Positions 31,937-40,239 of a stretch of DNA of 64,000 bases are shown here, in pieces (the first letter of the stretch is position 1; each line of letters begins with the position of its first letter). Both the position numbers and the translations under genes were made by a program. Below the pieces are notes generated by a model that was given only the letters and a program-made list of their open reading frames with translations, was not told the DNA's origin and did no database searches. The DNA comes from Mucilaginibacter phenanthrenivorans (lineage in GTDB: Bacteria > Bacteroidota > Bacteroidia > Sphingobacteriales > Sphingobacteriaceae): contig NZ_JAHVAP010000006.1 in the NCBI RefSeq assembly GCF_024721155.1, positions 186,001 through 250,000 on the forward strand, read 5' to 3'.

Positions 31937-33121
31937 ATGAAACCAAAATTTCAATTATTAACCTTGTTTTGTATGATGGCGCTAGGTGCCGGTGCGCAAA
32001 ACGATACGTCGGTTAAGGCTAAAACTGCACAGATCGATACCTCGCTTAAATTTACTGAGATTCAGAAGGATTCGACGGCAAGAGTAAATAGCGTAAAAAA
32101 AGAGGAGCCTCTTGTTACGCGTTATATGGGTGATGCGGCTCCGCAATTGCGGGTTAAGGATTGGATTAAGGGCAAGCCTATTACAAATTTCGAAAAAGGC
32201 GAGGTGTACGTAATTGATTTTTGGGCAACCTGGTGTGGGTGGTGTATTAAAGGCATGCCCCATCTTTCGGAGCTGGCCCGCAAGTACAAAGGCAAGGTAA
32301 CCTTTGCGGCCGTTAGCGTGTGGGAAGACCGCGGAACCAGGGGCGCAACCCCCGAAAAGCTCAAGGCTTTTGTCGACGGTATGGGCGATAAAATGGATTT
32401 CAGTGTAGCGTCGGAAGATACAGCTTTTACGCAGCGCGATTGGTTGAATGCTTTTCACCTGGATTACATCCCCGTTAGCTTTATAATTGACGGGCAGGGT
32501 CGAGTGGCATGGACCGGCAACTCAGCACATGTGGATACCGCACTGCAGAAAATAGTAAACAACACCTGGGACATTGAACAGGAATCAGCGAGGAGAAAAT
32601 ACTCAGACAGCAGCCAGAATTATTTGGATACGCTGGATAATTCAGTGATCGCTAAAACGAAACGATTGCAGCTGCGGTCGGGCAACGAGAACCTGCAGGG
32701 TTTTACCGATTCCATCCTGGTGGTGATCAACGACATGGTTAAAAAGGAGCCAAAAATAAAATACACGCCCGAAATGGCATCGCACACCTTCGCCGCCCTG
32801 CTTATCACCGATCCGCATAAGGCCTGCGAATATGCCACGGAGGCGATGGCGTCGCCTTACGCGCAATACGCCTATGGAATGGTTATTGAAGAAATTAACT
32901 TTTCGCTGCGCTACCTTACCACGCCAAAGGAGGTCTATCTGTTAGGCGCCGAATGTTACCAGGTCAAGATCGACCAATCGGAGCCTGATGAGGATGCGGC
33001 TTATTTAGCCAAGCAATACCAAAGCATGGCAGATTGGTACCGATTGGGTGGAGATAAGCTAAAGGCCATTGCCGCAGATAAAAAAGCCCTTAAGCTTTGG
33101 GAAAAGGATGCGGATAAGTAG
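31937..33121 (+). CDS. Exported TlpA-like thioredoxin protein
   Basis: 394 aa. Leader LLTLFCMMALGAGAQ, a short linker, then a thioredoxin fold beginning VKDWIKGKPITNFEKGEVYVIDFWATWCGWCIKGMPHL with redox motif C100-GW-C103. A helical C-terminal region (about 220-394) without clear family follows. Bacteroidota TlpA-like proteins act as periplasmic reductases or in cytochrome maturation. It has its own copy of the regulatory module, so it is probably co-regulated with the preceding block but not in one transcript. Confidence 0.88.
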   Translation: MKPKFQLLTLFCMMALGAGAQNDTSVKAKTAQIDTSLKFTEIQKDSTARVNSVKKEEPLVTRYMGDAAPQLRVKDWIKGKPITNFEKGEVYVIDFWATWCGWCIKGMPHLSELARKYKGKVTFAAVSVWEDRGTRGATPEKLKAFVDGMGDKMDFSVASEDTAFTQRDWLNAFHLDYIPVSFIIDGQGRVAWTGNSAHVDTALQKIVNNTWDIEQESARRKYSDSSQNYLDTLDNSVIAKTKRLQLRSGNENLQGFTDSILVVINDMVKKEPKIKYTPEMASHTFAALLITDPHKACEYATEAMASPYAQYAYGMVIEEINFSLRYLTTPKEVYLLGAECYQVKIDQSEPDEDAAYLAKQYQSMADWYRLGGDKLKAIAADKKALKLWEKDADK

Positions 33122-33126
33122 GCCTC

Positions 33127-33570
33127 TCACTGCGCCAACAACGCCGCCGAGCCCTTTGGAAAAATGCCTTTAGGCGCTGCCGGGTATTTCTTTGCGATAG
33201 CTTCGTACCATACGTCCGTGCTAAAAGCTCCGCCCTCGGCAACCACCCATTTACCACCATGTTTTTGAAACATGGCCTCTACGTGGCAGCAATCGTATTC
33301 GCCGTCATCCGGAAATTTTAAGGCTTTGCCGTCCTTTCTATCAGCCGAGCCCTGGAACCAGGCGTAATTGTTAGCTACCTTAAGATGATCTACATAAAAC
33401 TCCAGCGTCATTTTCAAATCCTTGCACAAGTAAGCGCGCAAAGCATCCAGCATTTCGGTGCGCTCCTTTGCGTTGGCGGTGGTTTTTACTTTGTAATCAA
33501 GTATGGCATTTTGGGAATGGGCTTTTAAAGTAAGCACCAGGAGGATCAGGATCAGGTATTTTGGTTTCAT
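33127..33570 (-). CDS. Exported hypothetical protein
   Basis: 147 aa. A signal peptide (YLILILLVLTLKAHSQ) precedes a small alpha/beta domain: ERTEMLDALRAYLCKDLKMTLEFYVDHLKVANNYAWFQGSA ... GEYDCCHVEAMFQKHGGKWVVAEGGAF. The pattern of an N-terminal helix, curved sheet and KxGGKWVV strand is compatible with an NTF2-like fold, but I do not recognise a family. It is convergent with the TlpA gene, only 5 bp away. Confidence 0.65.
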   Translation of the reverse strand: MKPKYLILILLVLTLKAHSQNAILDYKVKTTANAKERTEMLDALRAYLCKDLKMTLEFYVDHLKVANNYAWFQGSADRKDGKALKFPDDGEYDCCHVEAMFQKHGGKWVVAEGGAFSTDVWYEAIAKKYPAAPKGIFPKGSAALLAQ

Positions 33571-33658
33571 GGCTTAAATAGTTCTGTTGATCAAATTTAG
33601 AAGAAAAATGCTTCCGGTAAAGCCCTTTTGTCATCCCCGCCTCCTATTTTAACAAATA

Positions 33659-33672
33659 GGAACGATCGTTCC
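33659..33672. promoter_or_regulatory. Operator GGAACGATCGTTCC upstream of the SDR gene
   Basis: Perfect 14-bp palindrome just upstream of the SDR promoter, overlapping the -33 position. A related site is at 33692-33705. A TetR regulator is encoded downstream of the SDR gene and is the likely binder. Confidence 0.65.
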
Positions 33673-33682
33673 GATTATGATA

Positions 33683-33705
33683 TATCTTTGCGGAACGATT
33701 ATTCC
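33683..33705 (+). promoter_or_regulatory. SDR promoter -7 element and second operator
   Basis: TATCTTTG (33683-33690) is a Bacteroidota -7 box. GGAACGATTATTCC (33692-33705), an imperfect copy of the upstream palindrome, follows it directly, so a bound repressor would clamp the promoter from both sides. Confidence 0.6.
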
Positions 33706-33733
33706 AAATATAGAAAATTAATCATTCAACAAC

Positions 33734-34483
33734 ATGAAAAAATTAGCAAATAAAGTAGCAGTAATAACAGGAGCATCAAAAGGGATCGGCGCAGGCATAG
33801 CAAAAAGCCTGGCAGCAGAGGGCGCTTCTGTAGTAGTAAATTATTCATCGTCAAAGGAAGGCGCCGACAAGGTGGTTGCCGAGATAGAAAGCAATGGCGG
33901 TAAAGCTATTGCGGTTCAGGGTAACGTATCAGATTTAGCTGATATCGCCCGTTTATTCGCAGAAACTACCAAAGCATTTGGACCGGTTGACATCCTGGTA
34001 AATAATGCAGGCGTTTATAAGTTCGGCGGAATTGAACAACTTACCGCAGAAGAATTCCATACCCAATTTGACACCAACGTATTGGGCCTGTTACTGGCAA
34101 CACAAGGCGCAGTAAAAACCTTTAATGAAAATGGTGGCAGCATTATCAATATAGGATCAGTAGTGAGCGCTATTGCCCCTATTGGCAGCTCTATATACAC
34201 CGCAACAAAAGGTGCGGTTGACGCCATTACCCACGTATTATCCAAGGAGCTTGGCCCGAAGAAGATCAGGGTAAACTCCATCAACCCAGGCATGGTTGAA
34301 ACCGAAGGAACTCACGCCGCCGGCTTTATCGGTAGTGATTTTCAAACCGAACAAGAGCGCACTGCACCATTGGGACGGATAGGTCAGCCGGAAGATATTG
34401 GCTTATTAGCTGTATTCCTTGCATCTGAAGATTCACGCTGGTTGACAGGCGAAACTTTGCTTGCAGGCGGCGGGGTTAGATAA
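33734..34483 (+). CDS. SDR-family oxidoreductase
   Basis: 249 aa classical short-chain dehydrogenase. Cofactor motif TGASKGIGAG (about 12-21), NNAG at about 89-92, catalytic Ser near IINIGSV, and YTATKGA (YxxxK). INPGMVETEG is the usual post-catalytic segment. The Ser-Ser after the second beta strand (VVNYSSSK) hints at NADP(H) use. Likely substrates are small carbonyls, sugars or 3-oxoacyl groups. It is repressed, by inference, by the TetR protein encoded 150 bp downstream, through the two palindromes in its promoter. Confidence 0.93.
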   Translation: MKKLANKVAVITGASKGIGAGIAKSLAAEGASVVVNYSSSKEGADKVVAEIESNGGKAIAVQGNVSDLADIARLFAETTKAFGPVDILVNNAGVYKFGGIEQLTAEEFHTQFDTNVLGLLLATQGAVKTFNENGGSIINIGSVVSAIAPIGSSIYTATKGAVDAITHVLSKELGPKKIRVNSINPGMVETEGTHAAGFIGSDFQTEQERTAPLGRIGQPEDIGLLAVFLASEDSRWLTGETLLAGGGVR

Positions 34484-34566
34484 GAAGGAAGTCGGGAGTA
34501 CCGAGTCTTGAGTCAAGAAGTTGTTTTAAATTAATTAATTTTTTGACTTTCGACTTCAGACTTTAA
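34484..34566. repeat. Gene-end hairpin of degenerate words (E)
   Basis: Left arm gaaggaagtcgggagtaccg then agtcttgagtcaag; right arm cttgac-like tttttgactttcgacttcag. Lies directly after the SDR stop. Confidence 0.5.
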
Positions 34567-34593
34567 CTCTATTTCAATAACACTTTTAAAATG

Positions 34594-34625
34594 AATAGCT
34601 TTGCTTACTTATAGGCAAAGCTATT
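34594..34625. promoter_or_regulatory. Perfect inverted repeat before the tetR-type gene
   Basis: AATAGCTTTGC (34594-34604) and GCAAAGCTATT (34615-34625), 11-bp arms with a 10-nt loop, ending 7 bp before the start codon. Either a terminator-like hairpin of the SDR transcript without a U tract or a structure limiting translation of the regulator. Confidence 0.5.
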
Positions 34626-34632
34626 CCGCTTT

Positions 34633-35214
34633 ATGGCAAGAACGAAAGATTTTGATGAAAACGAGGTACTGAACAAGGCCATAGCTATTTTTTGGTACAA
34701 AGGCTATAACGGCACCTCCATGCAGGACCTTGTTGACGGATTGGGTATCAGCCGTTCAAGCCTGTACGACACCTATGGCGATAAGCACACCTTGTTTATT
34801 AAAGCGCTGGAAAGCTATAAAGCCAAGGGTTCGGATAAACTTTGCGCTGTGGCTAACGCTCCCGGTGCGGCGAAAGAAACGTTAAAAAAGCTGCTGGAGT
34901 TCACCGTCAATGACCTGCTTGGCGACAAAATGCAAAAAGGCTGTTTTATGGTAAACGCCGAGGTTGAAAATGCCCCGCACGATGCTGAAGTAGCCAAGCT
35001 GGTATGTGAAAATGATCAGATGGTTGAAGATGCCTTTTACCACGTGATAAAAAAAGGACAGGATAGTGGAGAGATCGCCAACACACAGGACGCCCGGGCA
35101 CTGGCCCGTTTTACCTTCAACACGGTAAAAGGCATCCGCGTAACCGCAAAGTCGATCAGCGACAAAACGGTGTTCGACGATATCATTAAATTGGCATTGG
35201 CTGCGCTTGATTAG
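34633..35214 (+). CDS. TetR/AcrR-family repressor
   Basis: 193 aa. The N-terminal HTH is standard: NKAIAIFWYKGYNGTSMQDLVDGLGISRSSLYDTYGDKHTLFIKAL. The C-terminal ligand domain resembles the TetR_C type with KGCFMVNAEVENAP and ARALARFTFNTVKGIRVTAKS. It probably binds the GGAACGAT palindromes in the SDR promoter and responds to a small electrophile or aromatic ligand; ligand identity is not visible. The start ATG at 34633 directly follows a strong hairpin. Confidence 0.92.
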   Translation: MARTKDFDENEVLNKAIAIFWYKGYNGTSMQDLVDGLGISRSSLYDTYGDKHTLFIKALESYKAKGSDKLCAVANAPGAAKETLKKLLEFTVNDLLGDKMQKGCFMVNAEVENAPHDAEVAKLVCENDQMVEDAFYHVIKKGQDSGEIANTQDARALARFTFNTVKGIRVTAKSISDKTVFDDIIKLALAALD

Positions 35215-35319
35215 TATTGTCATCAAATCAACCTGCCTTCATTTGCATTTTATTCATCTTAACATTCCCTTTCCCATATCCGTATAAAAGCTTTTTGTTC
35301 GATTATTTTATAAAGCAGG

Positions 35320-36393
35320 ATGACAAAAGCAGCGGCTCCACGCAATTATGGTTTCGATATTTTAAGGGTGATTGCCTGTTATATGGTGATCCAGGCACAT
35401 GCCGGTGAGTTTTATTTTATTGGCAACGGCGGCAAAATCACCAATACTGTTGATGCTTATTGGGTAGGCTGGTATAATCCAATTTGCATTATATCGGTCC
35501 CGTTGTTTGTGATGATCTCGGGCCTTTTTCTGTTCCCGATAACTGATGTGCCCGCGTTTTTTAAGAAGCGGTTTAGCAGGATAGTGATTCCCTTTGTTAT
35601 CTGGTGTGTGTTTTATGCCCTCTATTATTACGCAAGGGGCTATGCCGACATAAATACTACCCTCACCAATATTATCAATATCCCCATAAATTATGGCGCC
35701 CAGATAGGTCACCTTTGGTTTGTTTATATGCTGCTGGGTATATACCTGTTTGCCCCTATCCTTTCGCCGTGGATCCAGACCGCCAATCGCAAAAGCATGG
35801 AATTATACCTGGCACTATGGGTAGTTACACTTACCATCCCCTATATCCATTTGATCATTCCCGAAGTGTGGGGCGAAACCTTTTGGAACCGCACGCCAAT
35901 GCTTTACTATTTCTCAGGCTTTTTAGGTTACGTGGTGCTGGCCAACTATATTAAACGCTACCATATGGAGCCCCGCCGATGGAACTATTTCGCAGGGGCT
36001 GCCCTTATGATTATTGGCTATGCTATTACAACCTATGGCTTCTTATACCGCCTCGATACCGAAAAGTTCATTAATAAGCTTGCACTCACCTGGGGTTTTG
36101 AAACCATCAACGTTGCCATGATGACCACCGGTGCTTTCCTGATGTTCAAAAATATCAAAATAAAAAATCCGGATACACCATTTATAAGGTTGCTGCTTGA
36201 TATTGCAGGTAAGAGTTATGGTATTTACCTGGCGCATATCCTTATTTTAAATACCGTTCATTCGTTGCTGGATCATCGCTTTTCAAGCGCCGCTATTAAA
36301 ATTCCGGTGATGGGGGTTTGTGCTTTTGTCATTACGTTTATAGTTGTTAAGATTTTATCTTTTCTGCCGAAGAGCAAATGGCTGGTGGGGTAA
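35320..36393 (+). CDS. Acyltransferase-3 family integral membrane protein
   Basis: 357 aa with about ten membrane helices. The N-terminal NYGFDILRVIACYMVIQAHAG has the family RxxA...H arrangement with the conserved His in the first helix region. PLFVMISGLFLF and FKKRFSRIVIPFVIWCVFY are typical of OafA/WecH-like O-acetyltransferases, as is the late GKSYGIYLAHILIL. It would acetylate or acylate a surface sugar or lipid on the periplasmic side. Acceptor unknown. The following small membrane protein lies 49 bp downstream on the same strand. Confidence 0.88.
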   Translation: MTKAAAPRNYGFDILRVIACYMVIQAHAGEFYFIGNGGKITNTVDAYWVGWYNPICIISVPLFVMISGLFLFPITDVPAFFKKRFSRIVIPFVIWCVFYALYYYARGYADINTTLTNIINIPINYGAQIGHLWFVYMLLGIYLFAPILSPWIQTANRKSMELYLALWVVTLTIPYIHLIIPEVWGETFWNRTPMLYYFSGFLGYVVLANYIKRYHMEPRRWNYFAGAALMIIGYAITTYGFLYRLDTEKFINKLALTWGFETINVAMMTTGAFLMFKNIKIKNPDTPFIRLLLDIAGKSYGIYLAHILILNTVHSLLDHRFSSAAIKIPVMGVCAFVITFIVVKILSFLPKSKWLVG

Positions 36394-36442
36394 GATATGT
36401 TACATACATGCCCTATTCCATGAAATATTTTTACAGTTGACT

Positions 36443-36949
36443 ATGAACGTAAGCTTTGACGTGTATACCAAAAAGACACGACTATTCTATATATCCGAAG
36501 GCATTACGATCATAACATTGATAGTTATTGCCGCCGGATGTACTTTTAATATTCAGTTTAAAACGCCGCTTATGCCACTTATCGACGCTTTACTGATAAT
36601 TGGATCATTTACTACTGTCGCATTTTTAGTGATCGTATCAACAGGCTTGGTAAGAACATATATTAAAGATGGAGAATTGATCTTAGGTGAAGAAACCGTA
36701 GTCATTGACGGAACTAAAATCCCCCTAAATGACGCAAGCAACATCAAGTTAAGAGTTGGCGTCTGGAACAGGAAAAGGGCAGGTAACCTGTTAGGTAACA
36801 GAGTAGAGATTACGGATAAAAACAACAAAACCTATAAAAATCGCTTCGCGATCAAATCGTACGATCATAACCAGGAATTTGAAAAAGTAGTAACCCAATG
36901 GCAAACAAATGGGGTCAAGTTCGACTTGTCCTATTTTATTTTTAATTGA
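36443..36949 (+). CDS. Small membrane protein with PH-like C-terminal domain
   Basis: 168 aa. Two membrane helices (ITIITLIVIAAGCTF and LLIIGSFTTVAFLVIVSTGLV) are followed by strands DGELILGEETVVIDGTKIPLNDASNIKLRVG and VEITDKNNKTYKNRFAIKSYDHNQEFEKVV that look like a bacterial PH domain. The start used is ATG 36443; upstream in-frame codons run back into the acyltransferase gene and give no leader. Function unknown. Confidence 0.7.
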   Translation: MNVSFDVYTKKTRLFYISEGITIITLIVIAAGCTFNIQFKTPLMPLIDALLIIGSFTTVAFLVIVSTGLVRTYIKDGELILGEETVVIDGTKIPLNDASNIKLRVGVWNRKRAGNLLGNRVEITDKNNKTYKNRFAIKSYDHNQEFEKVVTQWQTNGVKFDLSYFIFN

Positions 36950-37048
36950 GGCAGTTAAGACATTTGTCTACAAACTCATATTTCGCAATTTCAGCCAGTT
37001 TACTATTTTTACAGACCCATTTATTAATCGAACAAAGACTTTATACTC

Positions 37049-37510
37049 ATGATAACCATACAAAACCACCCCGAATTTGAAAGCTACCTTGGCAAGGAAA
37101 TTGGCATATCAGGCTGGCATACCATTACCCAGGAACAAATAAACAAATTCGCTGAGGCTACTATTGATTACCAATGGATCCACACCGACCCGGAACGCGC
37201 CAAAACTGAAGGGCCATTTGGGGCTACTATAGCGCATGGTTATTTAACAGTATCGCTGCTGCCCTACTTCTGGCACCAGATAGCCGATGTTCAAAACCTG
37301 AAGATGCAGATCAATTACAGCATTGAAAATATAAGGTTTGCCCAGCCTGTTAAGGTTGACAGCCAGGTAAGGCTTCATGCTAAATTGGTGGCCATAGTTA
37401 ACCTAAGAGGCATCACCAAAGCCACTATTGGCGTAACCATGGAAATTGAGAATGAGAAAAAACCGGCTTATACAGGTGAGGTGGTTTTTCTGTATCATTT
37501 TAATGTGTAG
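37049..37510 (+). CDS. MaoC-family (R)-hydratase-like protein
   Basis: 153 aa hot-dog fold. The hydratase motif is intact: FAEATIDYQWIHTDPERAKTEGPFGATIAHGYLTVSLLP, with the catalytic Asp/His pair (D-x4-H). Family members hydrate trans-2-enoyl-CoA or related thioesters in fatty-acid or polyhydroxyalkanoate metabolism. It stands alone here, so the pathway cannot be read from context. A GAGACGC hairpin follows the gene. Confidence 0.92.
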   Translation: MITIQNHPEFESYLGKEIGISGWHTITQEQINKFAEATIDYQWIHTDPERAKTEGPFGATIAHGYLTVSLLPYFWHQIADVQNLKMQINYSIENIRFAQPVKVDSQVRLHAKLVAIVNLRGITKATIGVTMEIENEKKPAYTGEVVFLYHFNV

Positions 37511-37521
37511 ATAAAAATTCG

Positions 37522-37549
37522 GTAGAGACGCGACGCATCGTGTCTCTAC
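37522..37549. repeat. GAGACGC hairpin, family R3 copy 4
   Basis: gtagagacgcgacgcatcgt then gtctctac; arms GTAGAGACrCGA / TCGTGTCTCTAC pair. Located just after the MaoC gene, where it could end transcription. Confidence 0.65.
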
Positions 37550-37673
37550 GAATACACCCCAAAACAGGCGGAAGATTTCTGCTAATTCTAAAATTCCGCA
37601 AATTCTGATTCAGACAGATAATTCCTGTCTTCTTTCCTATATTTATCCCATTAACTGCCTCAACAATTACCCG

Positions 37674-39551
37674 ATGCTAAAATCACTCTTCGCTTCAGCT
37701 GCGCTGTGCTTTATTTTTTTACAGGTGAATGCGCAAAGCCTTTACATGCCGCGCGATGTAAAAAAAGCGTATAAAAATCAAACCCGATCAATGGACGGCA
37801 AGCCAGGCAGCAAATACTGGCAAAACACCGCCCACTACAACATTGCAATAACTGTTATGCCGCCCGATAAGACAGTAAAGGGACACGAGCAGATCACCTA
37901 TATTAACAATAGCCCGGATACGCTGAAAGCGCTAAATATGAAGCTGATCTTAAATGTACACCATGCGGGCGCAACCCGTTTCAGGCCAACTGACCCTGAT
38001 TACATAACTGACGGGATGCAGGTAGATTCAATAGCGGTAAACGGTCAGCCAAAAAAATGGGATAACAAACAGGCCAGGGCAACCAACCAGGGTTTGGATC
38101 TTTCAACTCCGCTATTGCCCCATGATTCTGTAACGCTTAACGTTACCTGGCATTATGAGCTGGCAACCGGCGCAGGCCGCGAGGGCGTTATCGACCCAAC
38201 CACTTTTTATATCGCCTACTTTTACCCGCGCGTTTCTGTTTATGACGATTATAATGGCTGGGACAAGCTGGAGTTTAACGATCGCCAGGAGTTTTATAAC
38301 GATTTTAACGACTATACCCTCAGCGTAAACGTGCCTAAAAACTTCATAGTTTGGGCAACCGGCACATTACAAAATCCGGAACAGGTTATTCAACCTGAAT
38401 ATTTAAAACGATTGAAGGCATCCATGTCGACAGATTCCGTTGTTCATATAGCGACCCCATCTGATCTCGCCAAAAATAATATCACCACACAAAACGATAT
38501 GAACACCTGGATTTGGAAGGCGGCCAATATCAGCGACATGGCGGTTGGCATCAGCAACCATTATAATTGGGATGCCGCCAGTACAATTGTCGACAATGCC
38601 ACTGGGCGCCGGGCAAGTATGCAGGCTGCCTATGCAGATGGTTCGGCTGATTTTCACCAGGCGGTTAAATTCGGCGTGCATGCATTGAACTGGTTTTCGA
38701 ATCAGTGGCCGGGTGTACCTTACCCATTCCCAAAAATGACGGCGTTCCAGGGATTCGCAGATATGGAGTTCCCGATGATGGTGAATGACTCGCACGATCC
38801 TGACATTGCCGATGCAGAATTCCTGCAGGATCATGAAATGGCGCACACCTATTTCCCGTTCTATATGGGCATTAACGAAACCCGATTTGGTTACATGGAC
38901 GAAGGCTGGGCAACCACCTTTGAGTTTTTTGTTAATGAAACAGAGGTGGGTAAACAGAAGGCTATAGAAAACTATAAAAACTTCAGGGTTTCGCAATGGA
39001 TCAATGACCCGTCAGGAAGCGAGGACCTGCCTATAATTACCCCAACCAGCGAACTAAAGGATGGCTATGCACACAATGCCTATGGCAAGGCATCATTAAG
39101 CTATATGGCTTTAAAAGACCTGCTGGGCGACGACCTGTTTAAAAAGGCACTGCACACTTACATGAGTAACTGGAACGGCAAGCACCCTATCCCATGGGAT
39201 TATTTTAACTCCATTAATTCAGGCGCTGGCAGGGATTTGAACTGGTTCTTTGAAAACTGGTTTTACACCAATTATTACATCGACCTTGGTATCAAAAGCG
39301 TAACAAAAATTGGCGCGGGCTACAAAATTGTTATTGACAATATTGGCGGATTTGATGTACCATTTGATGTAAAACTAACCTACAGCGACGGCACAACAGG
39401 CATAATCCATCAAACACCCGCGATTTGGCAAAGCAATCAAAAACAAGCAACACTTAACTTAAAAAATAAACAGATCATAACCTCGATAGTTATTGATGGC
39501 GGAATTTTTATGGATGCAGATGTGACCAATAATAAATGGGTGGCGAGATAA
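37674..39551 (+). CDS. Exported M1-family zinc metallopeptidase
   Basis: 625 aa. Signal peptide (LFASAALCFIFLQVNAQ), an N-terminal beta-sheet domain (HYNIAITVMPPDKTVKGHEQITYINNS), and a thermolysin-like catalytic domain with HExxH at H387-E388-H391 and the third zinc ligand E410 18 residues on (DHEMAH...YMDEGWA), the M1 hallmark. A C-terminal immunoglobulin-like strand region follows. The exopeptidase GAMEN motif is not clean (ADMEFP occupies the place), as in several Bacteroidota M1 proteins. Likely a periplasmic or secreted aminopeptidase-like enzyme. Confidence 0.9.
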   Translation: MLKSLFASAALCFIFLQVNAQSLYMPRDVKKAYKNQTRSMDGKPGSKYWQNTAHYNIAITVMPPDKTVKGHEQITYINNSPDTLKALNMKLILNVHHAGATRFRPTDPDYITDGMQVDSIAVNGQPKKWDNKQARATNQGLDLSTPLLPHDSVTLNVTWHYELATGAGREGVIDPTTFYIAYFYPRVSVYDDYNGWDKLEFNDRQEFYNDFNDYTLSVNVPKNFIVWATGTLQNPEQVIQPEYLKRLKASMSTDSVVHIATPSDLAKNNITTQNDMNTWIWKAANISDMAVGISNHYNWDAASTIVDNATGRRASMQAAYADGSADFHQAVKFGVHALNWFSNQWPGVPYPFPKMTAFQGFADMEFPMMVNDSHDPDIADAEFLQDHEMAHTYFPFYMGINETRFGYMDEGWATTFEFFVNETEVGKQKAIENYKNFRVSQWINDPSGSEDLPIITPTSELKDGYAHNAYGKASLSYMALKDLLGDDLFKKALHTYMSNWNGKHPIPWDYFNSINSGAGRDLNWFFENWFYTNYYIDLGIKSVTKIGAGYKIVIDNIGGFDVPFDVKLTYSDGTTGIIHQTPAIWQSNQKQATLNLKNKQIITSIVIDGGIFMDADVTNNKWVAR

Positions 39552-39575
39552 ACAAGCTTTTTGAAGACAAATCGA

Positions 39576-39866
39576 TTAATATTTCTTTTTAGGGTGTCTG
39601 CTCATATGAAAGATCGAAATAATGATAATCATATTACTGCTTTTAAAAGATTTATAAACGATCAGAAAAGGAAACACATCTATTTTCGCTTCGTGGAATC
39701 CTTTTTTTCGCGGGTAGTGTTCAGGGTTATTTTCTATCAGGTGTACTTTGGCAAAAACTTCATGGACAAAACGCCTTCCAAGGCCTGGCTGTTTTTCCTC
39801 GTACCAATTCCGGCTTTCGACGAGTTCCCTTCGTGCTCTAAACGATAGGTCGACAGTGTAACTCAT
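39576..39866 (-). CDS. ParE/RelE-type toxin
   Basis: 96 aa. Starts MSYTVDLSFRARRELVESRNWYEEKQPGLGRRFVHEVFAKVHLIENNPEHYPRK, the standard ParE helix-helix start, then strands FPFLIVYKSFKSSNMIIIISIFHMSRHPKKK. ParE poisons gyrase and RelE cleaves mRNA; the sequence is closer to the ParE group. It overlaps the upstream antitoxin gene by 4 bp. Confidence 0.88.
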   Translation of the reverse strand: MSYTVDLSFRARRELVESRNWYEEKQPGLGRRFVHEVFAKVHLIENNPEHYPRKKGFHEAKIDVFPFLIVYKSFKSSNMIIIISIFHMSRHPKKKY

Positions 39867-40123
39867 TTTTTATTTTTCCTGGCCGATTCCTGGTCAAGTT
39901 GTTCCATTTCTGCTTTAACTTCAGCAAGTGAATAACTTGGGTCGATGCCTTCCTCCCATCTCCTTACCCGTTCGTTCAATTCAGCAACAAACTCTTCATC
40001 TTCCGACCAATCTGTAACCGGGATTACCTGGTCTTCCAGCAAGGCATAAATAGCCTTAATTTTCTTATCATCAGCTACCCTAATATAATCGTATAATCTT
40101 TCTCTTATTGCTGCTGTTGTCAT
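39863..40123 (-). CDS. Antitoxin of the ParE/RelE pair
   Basis: 86 aa, acidic: AAIRERLYDYIRVADDKKIKAIYALLEDQVI, then VTDWSEDEEFVAELNERVRRWEEGIDPSYSLAEVKAEM. This is the addiction-module antitoxin form common in Bacteroidota, without a classical DNA-binding motif at the N-terminus that I can define. It is first in the operon and overlaps the toxin gene by 4 bp, the usual order. Confidence 0.85.
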   Translation of the reverse strand: MTTAAIRERLYDYIRVADDKKIKAIYALLEDQVIPVTDWSEDEEFVAELNERVRRWEEGIDPSYSLAEVKAEMEQLDQESARKNKK

Positions 40124-40217
40124 AATGAGATCTTTAAAACAAAATTAGCTATAAAAATATAGAATAATATACCCAGACAGCATATTTCTATTTACATTCA
40201 CTTTACAAACCCTTGTC

Positions 40218-40225
40218 TACTTTTG
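40218..40225 (+). promoter_or_regulatory. Candidate -7 element TACTTTTG of the second LLM gene
   Basis: Fits TAnnTTTG and lies 14 bp before the start codon; the -33 box is weak (TTTA, 4 bp too far). Confidence 0.35.
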
Positions 40226-40239
40226 TGTTTTAACATACT

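Noticed and set aside
36344-36442. Upstream extension of the PH-like membrane protein
   Set aside because: It overlaps the end of the acyltransferase gene and adds no plausible leader.
39561-39848. A 95-codon frame opposite the ParE-type toxin
   Set aside because: Antisense of the toxin, which has a clear family match.
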